DNA from: Clavibacter sp. VKM Ac-2872
GTDB taxonomy: Bacteria; Actinomycetota; Actinomycetes; Actinomycetales; Microbacteriaceae
DNA length: 64,000 nucleotides
Assembly: GCF_015351105.1 (NCBI RefSeq)
Contig: NZ_JADKRR010000001.1
Span: 1,717,069 to 1,781,068 of the forward strand
Reading direction: 5' to 3'
Numbering within the stretch: the first letter of the stretch is position 1; every line of letters starts with the position of its first letter. This document shows, in pieces, positions 54,188 to 61,957 of this stretch. The notes below the pieces were generated by a model. The model saw only the letters and a list, made by a program, of their open reading frames with translations. It made no database searches and was not told the DNA's origin. The position numbers and the translations under genes were made by a program.

Positions 54188-55510
54188 ATGAGCACCCGCC
54201 GCGCCCGCATCGTCCTCGGCGTCGCGATGACGGCGTACCTCTCATCCGTCCTCCAGCGCGGCTCGCTCGGCATCGCCTCCGTCGAAGCGGGGGAGCGGTT
54301 CCACGTCTCGGCGTCGCTGCTCTCAACGCTCGCGGTGACGCAGCTCGTCGTCTACGCGGCTCTGCAGATCCCGGTCGGCGTCCTCACCGACCGGATCGGC
54401 CCGCGCGCGCTGCTCGCGACCGGCGCGCTCCTCATGGTCGCCGGTCAGGTCACCCTGGCCCTCTCCACGTCGCTCGAGGTCGCGATCCCGGGGCGCATGC
54501 TCGTGGGTGCCGGCGATGCGATGACGTTCGTGTCGGGTCTGCGTCTCATCAACTCCTGGTTCTCGGGTCCCCGCGTTCCGGTGCTGTCCCAGTGGTTCGC
54601 CAACGTCGGCCAGCTCGGGCAGGTGCTCTCGGCGATCCCGCTCTCGCTCGTGCTGCACACGGCGGGCTGGACGCCCGCGTTCCTCGGATCCGCGTCCGTC
54701 GCGGTGGTCGCCTTCATCGCGGTCGTCGTCGCGGTGCGCGACAGGCCGACGGGGGACACCCCGCCTCGACGAGTCCCCTGGGGCGACTCCATGCGCGAGC
54801 TCGGCAGGAGCCTGCGTCGGCCCGGCACGCAGCTCGGCTTCTGGTCCCACTTCGTCACGCAGTCGTCCGGCGCGGTGTTCAGCCTGCTGTGGGGCTTCCC
54901 GTTCCTCGTGGACGGCCTCGGCTACAGCCCGGCGCTCGCGTCGGGCCTCCTCATCGTGATCGTGGCCTCCGGAATGGTCGTGGGGCCCGTGATCGGGATC
55001 CTCACCGGGCGCTTCCCGTTCCGACGCTCGAACCTCGTCCTCGGACTCGTCGCGATGATGGGCGCGGCCTGGGCCGTGCTGCTCCTCTGGCCGGGCCCCC
55101 CGCCGCTCGCGATCGTGGTGCTCGTGGTGACGGCGATCGGCGTCGGCGGACCCGGGTCGCAGGTCGGCCTGGACTTCGCGCGCACCTTCAACCCTCCCCG
55201 CAGCCTGGGCGCGGCGTCCGGCATCGTGAACGTCGGGGGATTCACGGCGAGCTTCACGATGATGCTGCTCATCGGCATCGCGCTCGACCTGCAGGACGCG
55301 GCGCGGGTCGCGGGCGGTGCGCCGAGCGACCTCTACGCGTTCGACTCGTTCCGCGTCGCCTTCGCCGTGCAGTACCTCGTCGTCGGGTTCGGGGCGCTCA
55401 TGCTGCTGCGCACCCGGAAGAGGACCCGGCGGCGGCTGGCCGACGAGGGAATACGGGTGGGGCCCCTCTGGGTTGCCTACCTCGACAGGCGACGCCGACG
55501 CCGCGCGTGA
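54188..55510 (+). CDS. Major facilitator superfamily transporter
   Basis: A 440-residue protein with about twelve membrane helices. [20 protein letters not shown] is the loop 2-3 motif of the superfamily, repeated in weaker form as [17 protein letters not shown] in the second half. The tail is very basic ([13 protein letters not shown]). Substrate unknown. TATCCT lies 7 nt before the ATG, so it is likely leaderless; it follows the PAC2 gene by 75 nt. Confidence 0.9.
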   Translation: MSTRRARIVLGVAMTAYLSSVLQRGSLGIASVEAGERFHVSASLLSTLAVTQLVVYAALQIPVGVLTDRIGPRALLATGALLMVAGQVTLALSTSLEVAIPGRMLVGAGDAMTFVSGLRLINSWFSGPRVPVLSQWFANVGQLGQVLSAIPLSLVLHTAGWTPAFLGSASVAVVAFIAVVVAVRDRPTGDTPPRRVPWGDSMRELGRSLRRPGTQLGFWSHFVTQSSGAVFSLLWGFPFLVDGLGYSPALASGLLIVIVASGMVVGPVIGILTGRFPFRRSNLVLGLVAMMGAAWAVLLLWPGPPPLAIVVLVVTAIGVGGPGSQVGLDFARTFNPPRSLGAASGIVNVGGFTASFTMMLLIGIALDLQDAARVAGGAPSDLYAFDSFRVAFAVQYLVVGFGALMLLRTRKRTRRRLADEGIRVGPLWVAYLDRRRRRRA

Positions 55511-55596
55511 CGTCGGCACGCACAGGGCGCCCTGGCTCGCCCCCGCGCCCATCCGTGCAATAATCAGGTACGGACCCGTTCATGTCCTGCATCTCG

Positions 55597-55630
55597 CACC
55601 ACCTCGGTGGTGGCATCACATCAGTGATGC
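55597..55630 (+). other. Two abutting stem-loops upstream of sigA
   Basis: CACCACC-TC-GGTGGTG (55597-55612, 7-bp stem) is followed at once by GCATCAC-ATCA-GTGATGC (55613-55630, 7-bp stem). Both are perfect. They lie 87 bases after the MFS gene and 127 bases before the sigA ATG. They could end the MFS transcript or be structure in the sigA leader. Confidence 0.5.
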
Positions 55631-55757
55631 GCGAGCAGCGGACTTGACATGGGTCCTAGCAATGTCCGAAAACAACCCCGACCCACCTCCGGCAGGTCAC
55701 CCCGCAGCATCACCGCGGAGCGCGCGACCGGTCGTCGTGGGGACGAAAGGTGTTCGC

Positions 55758-57227
55758 ATGGCCACCCCCTCCACCCCGTCCGCCACCCTGGACGCGGCTG
55801 CCGCGCCCGGCACGGCCGACGACGCCGCGACGGGCGAGGCGAAGGCACCCGCGAAGCGCGCCCCCGCCCGCAAGCCCGCGGCCTCGAAGTCCGCGGCGAC
55901 CAAGACCGCGGCGAAGGCCCCGACCAAGGCGGCAGCGGCCAAGGCAGCGGCAGCGGCCGAGGCCGAGGAGGCCGTCTCCGCTGACGCTCCCGCGGCCCCC
56001 GCCAAGGCGCCCACCGCCCGTGCCAAGGCCGCCGCCGCCAAGAAGGCCGCCGCCGCGTCCGGCGACGCCGCTCCCGCCACGACGACGCGCAAGACCGCCG
56101 CGAAGAAGACCGACACCGCCGGTTCCGGGGAGGCCTCCGAGGACGACGCCGAGGAGGTCGTGGTCCCCGCCGCCGACGACGACACGGACGACGACGCCGT
56201 TGAGGACGGCGCCGCCAAGCCGCCGGTCGTGCTCGAGCCGCTGCCCACCGGGGCCATGGTGCTGTCGAACAAGGAGGAGGACGAGGACGTCCCCGTCTAC
56301 TCGACGACCATCACGGGCGCCACGGCGGATCCCGTCAAGGACTACCTCAAGCAGATCGGCAAGGTCGCCCTGCTCAACGCCGCCGAGGAGGTCGAGCTCG
56401 CCATGCGCATCGAGGCGGGCCTGTTCGCGGAGGACAAGCTCGCGAACACCCCCGGCATCTCGCGGGAGCTGGAGCGCGAGCTCCGCTGGGTCGCGCGCGA
56501 CGGCCAGCGCGCGAAGAGCCACCTGCTCGGCGCGAACCTCCGCCTCGTGGTCAGCCTCGCCAAGCGCTACACGGGTCGCGGCATGCAGTTCCTCGACCTC
56601 ATCCAGGAGGGCAACCTCGGCCTCATCCGCGCGGTCGAGAAGTTCGACTACACCAAGGGCTTCAAGTTCTCCACGTACGCGACGTGGTGGATCCGCCAGG
56701 CGATCACGCGCGCCATGGCCGACCAGGCCCGCACCATCCGCATCCCCGTGCACATGGTGGAGGTCATCAACAAGCTGGCCCGCGTGCAGCGCCAGATGCT
56801 GCAGGACCTGGGCCGCGAGCCCACGCCCGAGGAGCTGTCGCGCGAGCTCGACATGACGCCCGAGAAGGTCATCGAGGTCCAGAAGTACGGCCGCGAGCCG
56901 ATCTCGCTGCACACGCCCCTCGGCGAGGACGGCGACAGCGAGTTCGGCGACCTCATCGAGGACACCGAGGCGGTCGTCCCGGCCGACGCGGTCGGCTTCA
57001 CCATGCTGCAGAAGCAGCTGGAGTCGCTGCTCGACTCGCTCTCCGAGCGCGAGGCCGGGGTGATCCGCATGCGCTTCGGCCTGGGCGACGGCATGCCGAA
57101 GACCCTCGACCAGATCGGCGACACGTTCGGCGTCACGCGCGAGCGGATCCGCCAGATCGAGTCGAAGACCATGGCCAAGCTGCGCCACCCGTCGCGCTCG
57201 CAGTCGCTGCGCGACTACCTCGAGTAG
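55758..57227 (+). CDS. sigA: Primary RNA polymerase sigma factor (SigA/HrdB type)
   Basis: A 489-residue principal sigma factor. The first 165 residues are an Ala/Lys/Pro- and then Asp/Glu-rich disordered arm, as in HrdB proteins. Region 1.2 starts [18 protein letters not shown], region 2 has [20 protein letters not shown] and [17 protein letters not shown], and region 4.2 has [19 protein letters not shown] chose the ATG at 55758 with GAAAGG before it. An in-frame ATG at 55662 would add 32 residues and cannot be fully excluded. murT starts 3 bases after its stop. Confidence 0.95.
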   Translation: MATPSTPSATLDAAAAPGTADDAATGEAKAPAKRAPARKPAASKSAATKTAAKAPTKAAAAKAAAAAEAEEAVSADAPAAPAKAPTARAKAAAAKKAAAASGDAAPATTTRKTAAKKTDTAGSGEASEDDAEEVVVPAADDDTDDDAVEDGAAKPPVVLEPLPTGAMVLSNKEEDEDVPVYSTTITGATADPVKDYLKQIGKVALLNAAEEVELAMRIEAGLFAEDKLANTPGISRELERELRWVARDGQRAKSHLLGANLRLVVSLAKRYTGRGMQFLDLIQEGNLGLIRAVEKFDYTKGFKFSTYATWWIRQAITRAMADQARTIRIPVHMVEVINKLARVQRQMLQDLGREPTPEELSRELDMTPEKVIEVQKYGREPISLHTPLGEDGDSEFGDLIEDTEAVVPADAVGFTMLQKQLESLLDSLSEREAGVIRMRFGLGDGMPKTLDQIGDTFGVTRERIRQIESKTMAKLRHPSRSQSLRDYLE

Positions 57228-57230
57228 GCC

Positions 57231-58511
57231 GTGCCCCTGCGCCTCGCCGTCGCCGCGGGACGGGCCGCCCGCTGGGCCGCCCGTCTCCGCGGTGGCGGCT
57301 CCGCCGTGCCCGGCGTCGTCGCCCTGCGCCTCGATCCCCGCTTCCTCGAGCGCACGATCGCCGACCTGCCCCACGGCGTGGTCGCGGTCACGGGCTCGAA
57401 CGGCAAGTCGACGACCACGCACATGCTCACGGCCGTGCTGCGGGCCCACGGCCTCCGCGTCTTCACGAACCCGTCGGGCGGCAACCTGCCGCAGGGCATC
57501 GCGTCCGCGGTGCTCGCGGACGCCGACGCGTCGGGCCGGCTGGACGCCGACGTGGCCGTCCTCGAGATCGACGAGGCCTACGGCGTCGCCCTCTCCGCGC
57601 TGCTGACGCCGCGCACCGTGCTGCTGCTCAACATCCAGATCGACCAGCTCAACCGGTTCCACGAGCCGGACCGCGTGGTCGGCATGCTCGAGCGGATCGC
57701 CTCCACGGCGACCGAGGCGGTCGTCGCCAACCGGGACGACGCGCACGTCAACGCCATCGCCGCCCACACCGCGCGATCCGGGCGCGCCGCCGTCGACTGG
57801 TTCGGCGTGTCGGAGGAGCTCCTCGGCGACAGCAAGCACGGGCTGGCCTCCGCGCCGCGGTTCGGCTCCGAGGATCCCGACCCGGTCCACGTGGCCGCGG
57901 GCGTCGAGGCCGTGGGGCTCTCGGGTCGCGACGCCGTGTTCCGGCTGGCGTCCGGCGACCTCCCGGTGACGCTGCCGTCGCGCGGCCTGCACTACGCCGT
58001 CGACGCCGCGGGAGCGCTGGCCACGGCGCGTCGCGTGCTCGGCGACCGCTTCGACCCGGCGCGGGCCGCCGAGGGCCTCGGCTCCGTCGCCGCCGTCTAC
58101 GGGCGCGGCGAGATGCTGCGCGCGGGCGACGAGGACATCGAGATCATCATGATGAAGAACCCGGCCAGCCTGCAGATGAACCTCGACGCCCTGGGCGATC
58201 CCCCCGAGCAGGTGCTGCTGGCCGTCGACGACGGCACGCCCGACCCCTCGTGGATCTACGACACGGACCTCTCCGCGCTCACCCACGCCGACGTCGTCTC
58301 CGGGACGAAGGGCTACCAGCTGGCCGTGCGCTTCGGCTACGAGGGCCTGGAGGTCGGCAGGGTCGAGCCCGACCTGCGCCGCGCCGTGCAGGCGTTCCTC
58401 GCGATGGAGAAGCCGTCTCGCGGGGTCAAGACCATGATCGTCAACTACGAGCAGATGATGGCCATCCGCCGCATCCTCGGGTACACGGACCTCGAGGGAG
58501 GACCCGCGTGA
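57231..58511 (+). CDS. murT: MurT-like Mur ligase (lipid II D-Glu carboxyl-activating subunit), cysteine-free
   Basis: A 426-residue Mur-ligase-fold protein with a C-terminal DUF1727 domain. The ATP loop is VAVTGSNGKSTTTHML, and LLLNIQIDQLNRFHEPDRV matches the RDQLDR region of MurT. DUF1727 ends NYEQMMAIRRILGYT. Known MurT amidates lipid II D-Glu with GatD. Firmicute MurT carries a Cys4 zinc ribbon in the middle domain; here that place (about residues 195-230) has no Cys and the whole protein has none. The GTG start is 3 nt after the sigA stop; GTGA joins it to gatD. Confidence 0.88.
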   Translation: MPLRLAVAAGRAARWAARLRGGGSAVPGVVALRLDPRFLERTIADLPHGVVAVTGSNGKSTTTHMLTAVLRAHGLRVFTNPSGGNLPQGIASAVLADADASGRLDADVAVLEIDEAYGVALSALLTPRTVLLLNIQIDQLNRFHEPDRVVGMLERIASTATEAVVANRDDAHVNAIAAHTARSGRAAVDWFGVSEELLGDSKHGLASAPRFGSEDPDPVHVAAGVEAVGLSGRDAVFRLASGDLPVTLPSRGLHYAVDAAGALATARRVLGDRFDPARAAEGLGSVAAVYGRGEMLRAGDEDIEIIMMKNPASLQMNLDALGDPPEQVLLAVDDGTPDPSWIYDTDLSALTHADVVSGTKGYQLAVRFGYEGLEVGRVEPDLRRAVQAFLAMEKPSRGVKTMIVNYEQMMAIRRILGYTDLEGGPA

Positions 58512-59242
58512 GCGACGCCCTGCGCATCCTGCACCTGTACCCCGATGAGCTCGGCATCAACGGCGACCGCGGCAACGTGACCGTGCTCGTCGAGCGCGCG
58601 CGCATCCGCGGCATCCGCGCCGAGGTCGTCCGGCACTCTCCGGGCGGCGGGGATCCGGGCGACGCCGACCTGGTCGTCGTCGGATCCGGACCGCTCACGG
58701 CCCAGCGCGCCGTCCTCCCGGATCTCGTCGCGCACGCCCCGCGCCTCGTCTCCCTCCAGGAGGCCGGCGTCCCGCTGCTCGCGGTGGGCGGCGGCCTGCA
58801 GCTCCTGGGCGAGTCCGTGCGGCTCGTCGACGGCGGCGAGCTCGTGGGCGCCGGCGTGCTGCCGGTGCGCACCACGCTGACGGCCGAGCGACGCGTGGGC
58901 GACCTCGTGCTCGACACGCCGGGGGGCGAGGTCGTCGGCTACGAGAACCACGGATCCACCCTCGACGTCGGTGCGTGCACGCCCCTCGGGACGGTGCGCG
59001 CCGGCTTCGGCAACACGGGCGAGGGCGGCGGGGAAGGCGTGCGCGTGGGCGCGTCCATCGGCACGCACCTCGGCGGCCCCGTCCTGGCGCTCAACCCGCG
59101 GCTCGCGGACGAGCTGCTGTCCTCCGCCCTCGCCCGCGACGGTCGCGAGCTGCCCGCGGACATCTCGGGGACGCTCGACCGGCTCGACGAGTGGGCGCGC
59201 GAGGCGCGTGCGACCGTCATGGCGCGGCCCGCGCACTACTGA
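58508..59242 (+). CDS. gatD: GatD-like amidotransferase subunit lacking the catalytic Cys and His
   Basis: A 244-residue class I glutamine-amidotransferase-fold protein paired with MurT. HLYPDELGINGDRGNV and the late ALNPRLADELL are GatD signatures. The nucleophile elbow, usually AxCGG(Y/L)Q, reads LLAVGGGLQLLGE, so the Cys is Gly94. The catalytic His motif GTYLHGP reads GTHLGGP, with Gly189 for His. Both places correspond to S. aureus GatD Cys94 and His189. The fold and neighbour are kept but glutamine cannot be hydrolysed by the usual route. Confidence 0.88.
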   Translation: MSDALRILHLYPDELGINGDRGNVTVLVERARIRGIRAEVVRHSPGGGDPGDADLVVVGSGPLTAQRAVLPDLVAHAPRLVSLQEAGVPLLAVGGGLQLLGESVRLVDGGELVGAGVLPVRTTLTAERRVGDLVLDTPGGEVVGYENHGSTLDVGACTPLGTVRAGFGNTGEGGGEGVRVGASIGTHLGGPVLALNPRLADELLSSALARDGRELPADISGTLDRLDEWAREARATVMARPAHY

Positions 59243-59288
59243 CGCGTCGTCCGTCCGGCGGCGGTCGCGGTCGCGAGCGTCGCGACAT

Positions 59289-59326
59289 GACGAAGGGCGC
59301 ATCCCTCGCGGGATGCGCCCTTCGTC
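59289..59326. terminator. Terminator between gatD and the DUF7455 gene
   Basis: A 17-bp perfect stem (59289-59305 with 59310-59326; GACGAAGGGCGCATCCC and mirror) and a TCGC loop in the convergent spacer. It would end the sigA-murT-gatD unit and the leftward small gene. Confidence 0.85.
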
Positions 59327-59356
59327 GTGCTCCAGCCGGAGCCGGTGCGGGTCGTC

Positions 59357-59584
59357 CTAGGCGCGCTCGTCGAGCAGGCGGCTCGACTCGTCGTGCCAGC
59401 TCGTGGCGATGGCCGACAGCTTCTCCTGGTACTTCTTGCCGTGGTGGGCGCAGAAGAGGAGCTCGCTGCTGTTCACCTCGACGCGGATGTAAGCCTGGGC
59501 ACCGCAGCTGTCGCAGCGGTCGTTGGCGGTGAGCTGGTGGTTGTCGAGCTCGTCCACGGGACGCTCGGTCGCGGTCGGTGTCAT
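59357..59584 (-). CDS. DUF7455 small zinc-binding protein, 75 residues
   Basis: A short acidic protein with RCDSCGAQAYIRV and LLFCAHHGKKYQE. Cys24, Cys27, Cys45 and His47 or His48 look like a zinc site, as in the actinobacterial DUF7455 family often found near sigA. Function unknown. Unlike two other proteins here, its metal ligands are intact. GGAGGGGAGC precedes the ATG. Confidence 0.88.
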   Translation of the reverse strand: MTPTATERPVDELDNHQLTANDRCDSCGAQAYIRVEVNSSELLFCAHHGKKYQEKLSAIATSWHDESSRLLDERA

Positions 59585-59742
59585 GTGATGCTCCCCTCCG
59601 GGTCGGGTCTGGGTCGAGCCGAATGGATCAAGTAGACCACGTGCTCCCGGCAGACGACCCGACCTCGGCCGCCTGTTTCGCTCTGCGCGTAGGTCGCGGG
59701 ACGATGGACGGCGATTCGGAGGGGGAGGCGGCGGGCGGCGGT

Positions 59743-59748
59743 TAAGAT
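59743..59748 (+). promoter_or_regulatory. -10 element of the parE-like gene
   Basis: TAAGAT lies 49 nt before the GTG start, giving a leader of about 43 nt with the ribosome site GGAGG at 59786-59790. No -35 was identified. Confidence 0.5.
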
Positions 59749-59797
59749 CGATGCGGCTCGCGTCCGGCGAATGCCGGACGTACATGGAGGACAGCAC

Positions 59798-61876
59798 GTG
59801 GCAGCATCCGATTATTCCGCCCGCCATCTCTCCGTCCTCGAGGGTCTCGAGGCGGTGCGCAAGCGGCCCGGCATGTACATCGGATCCACCGACTCGCGCG
59901 GTCTCATGCACTGCCTCTGGGAGATCATCGACAACAGCGTCGACGAGGCGCTCGGCGGGCACGGCGACCTGATCGACGTGCGGCTCCACCCCGACGGGAG
60001 CGTCGAGGTGCGGGACACCGCGCGCGGCGTGCCGGTCGACATCGAGCCCAAGACCGGGCTCTCCGGCGTCGAGGTCGTGTTCACCAAGCTGCACGCCGGC
60101 GGCAAGTTCGGATCCGGCTCCTACGCCTCGTCCGGCGGCCTCCACGGCGTCGGCGCGTCCGTCGTGAACGCCCTGTCGGAGCGCCTCGACGTCGAGGTCG
60201 ACCGCGGCGGCAAGACGTACGCCATGTCCTTCCGGCGCGGCGAGCCGGGCATCTTCGAGGACCGGGGCGAGGCGAGTCCCGATGCGCCGTTCCGGGCCTT
60301 CACGTCCGGCAGCGAGCTGCGCGTCGTCGGCAAGGTGCGCAAGGGCGTCACCGGCACGAGGATCCGCTACTGGGCCGACCGGCAGATCTTCACGCGCGGC
60401 GCGTCCTTCCTCACCGAGGAGCTCCTCGGCCGCGCGCGCCAGACGGCGTTCCTCGTGCCGGGGCTCCGCATCGACATCGAGGACCTGCGCGGCGAGCAGC
60501 CCGTGCACGAGTCCTTCCGCTTCGACGGCGGGATCGCGGAGTTCGTGGACCACCTCGCCGTCGACGCGCCGCTCACGGACACGTGGCGGCTCGAGGGATC
60601 GGGCACCTTCACCGAGACCGTCCCCGTCCTGACCGACGGCGGTGCCATGGTGCCGACCGAGCTGACGCGCGAGTGCGCCGTCGACATCGCGCTCCGCTGG
60701 GGCACGGGCTACGACACCCGGTTCAAGTCGTTCGTCAACATCATCTCCACGCCGAAGGGCGGCACGCACCAGGCGGGATTCGAGGCGGGCCTGCTCAAGT
60801 TCGTGCGCGCGCAGGTCGAGGCCAACGCGCGCAAGCTCAAGGTCGGCACCGACAAGCTCGAGAAGGACGACGTGCTCGCGGGCCTCACCGCCGTCCTCAC
60901 GGTCCGCTTCCCCGAGCCGCAGTTCGAGGGGCAGACCAAGGAGGTGCTCGGCACGCCCGCCGTGCGTGCCATCGTGTCGCAGGTCGTGCAGAAGGCCATG
61001 GCCGAGCGCTTCGCGTCGACGCGCCGCGAGGACAAGGCCCAGACCGCGGTCCTCCTCGAGAAGGTCGTGGGCGAGATGAAGTCGCGGATCTCCGCGCGCA
61101 CCCACAAGGAGACGCAGCGGCGGAAGAACGCCCTCGAGAGCTCGTCGCTGCCCGCCAAGCTCGTGGACTGCCGCTCGAACGACGTCGCGAACAGCGAGCT
61201 CTTCATCGTCGAGGGCGACTCGGCGCTCGGCACGGCGAAGCTCGCGCGGGACAGCGAGTACCAGGCCCTGCTCCCGATCCGGGGCAAGATCCTCAACGTG
61301 CAGAAGGCGTCGCTGCCCGACATGCTCTCCAACACCGAATGCGCCTCGATCATCCAGGTGCTGGGCGCCGGATCCGGCCGCACGTTCGACCTGTCGGCGG
61401 CGCGCTACGGGAAGATCATCATCATGAGCGACGCCGATGTCGACGGCGCCCACATCCGCACGCTCCTGCTCACGCTCTTCTTCCGCTACATGCGGCCGAT
61501 GATCGACGAGGGCCGGGTCTTCGCCGCCGTGCCGCCGCTGCACCGCGTGGTGGTCATGAACCCGGGCTCGAAGCCCAACGACGTGATCTACACCTACTCG
61601 GAGCGCGAGCTCGCAGCTGTCCTCGCCCAGGCGAAGAGGCAGGGCAAGCGGTACCAGGATCCCATCCAGCGCTACAAGGGCCTGGGGGAGATGGACGCCG
61701 ACCAGCTGGCCACGACCACGATGGACCGCCGCAACCGGACGCTCCGTCGCGTGCGCGTCGACGACGCCGAGGCGGCCACCCGCATGTTCGAGCTGCTGAT
61801 GGGCAACGACGTCGCGCCCCGCAAGGAGTTCATCATCGACGGCGCCGGCTCCGTGCGGGACCGCATCGACGTGTGA
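59798..61876 (+). CDS. parE: Type IIA topoisomerase subunit B (ParE/GyrB-like)
   Basis: A 692-residue ATPase subunit. The GHKL site reads EIIDNSVDEALGGHGD, with DTARGVPVD and GGLHGVGASVVNALS. The TOPRIM domain has IVEGDSALGTAKLARD and IIIMSDADVDGAHIRTLL. The C-terminus has RYKGLGEMDADQLATTTM. Pairing with the ParC-like gene points to topoisomerase IV rather than gyrase, whose genes usually sit by the origin. GGAGG is 7 nt before the GTG at 59798; an ATG at 59771 lacks this. Confidence 0.92.
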   Translation: MAASDYSARHLSVLEGLEAVRKRPGMYIGSTDSRGLMHCLWEIIDNSVDEALGGHGDLIDVRLHPDGSVEVRDTARGVPVDIEPKTGLSGVEVVFTKLHAGGKFGSGSYASSGGLHGVGASVVNALSERLDVEVDRGGKTYAMSFRRGEPGIFEDRGEASPDAPFRAFTSGSELRVVGKVRKGVTGTRIRYWADRQIFTRGASFLTEELLGRARQTAFLVPGLRIDIEDLRGEQPVHESFRFDGGIAEFVDHLAVDAPLTDTWRLEGSGTFTETVPVLTDGGAMVPTELTRECAVDIALRWGTGYDTRFKSFVNIISTPKGGTHQAGFEAGLLKFVRAQVEANARKLKVGTDKLEKDDVLAGLTAVLTVRFPEPQFEGQTKEVLGTPAVRAIVSQVVQKAMAERFASTRREDKAQTAVLLEKVVGEMKSRISARTHKETQRRKNALESSSLPAKLVDCRSNDVANSELFIVEGDSALGTAKLARDSEYQALLPIRGKILNVQKASLPDMLSNTECASIIQVLGAGSGRTFDLSAARYGKIIIMSDADVDGAHIRTLLLTLFFRYMRPMIDEGRVFAAVPPLHRVVVMNPGSKPNDVIYTYSERELAAVLAQAKRQGKRYQDPIQRYKGLGEMDADQLATTTMDRRNRTLRRVRVDDAEAATRMFELLMGNDVAPRKEFIIDGAGSVRDRIDV

Positions 61877-61899
61877 TCCTCCGGCCATGAGCCGGACGC

Positions 61900-61938
61900 G
61901 CGGACGGCCGCGGACCCTGGTGGTCCGCGGCCGTCCGC
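61900..61938. terminator. Bidirectional terminator, parE/parC
   Basis: A 17-bp perfect stem (61900-61916 with 61922-61938; GCGGACGGCCGCGGACC and mirror) with a CTGGT loop between the converging topoisomerase genes. Confidence 0.85.
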
Positions 61939-61957
61939 ATGTCGCGCGCCGAGGCGC

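Noticed and set aside
55644-55664. TTGACA as a -35 box for sigA, with an ATG at 55662 as start
   Set aside because: No -10 hexamer lies 16-18 bases after it, and the extra 32 residues are Pro-rich with no conservation I recognise; the ATG at 55758 has a ribosome site.
60709-61383. A 224-residue leftward ORF inside parE
   Set aside because: It is antisense to the conserved TOPRIM and transducer regions of the topoisomerase and has no domain.
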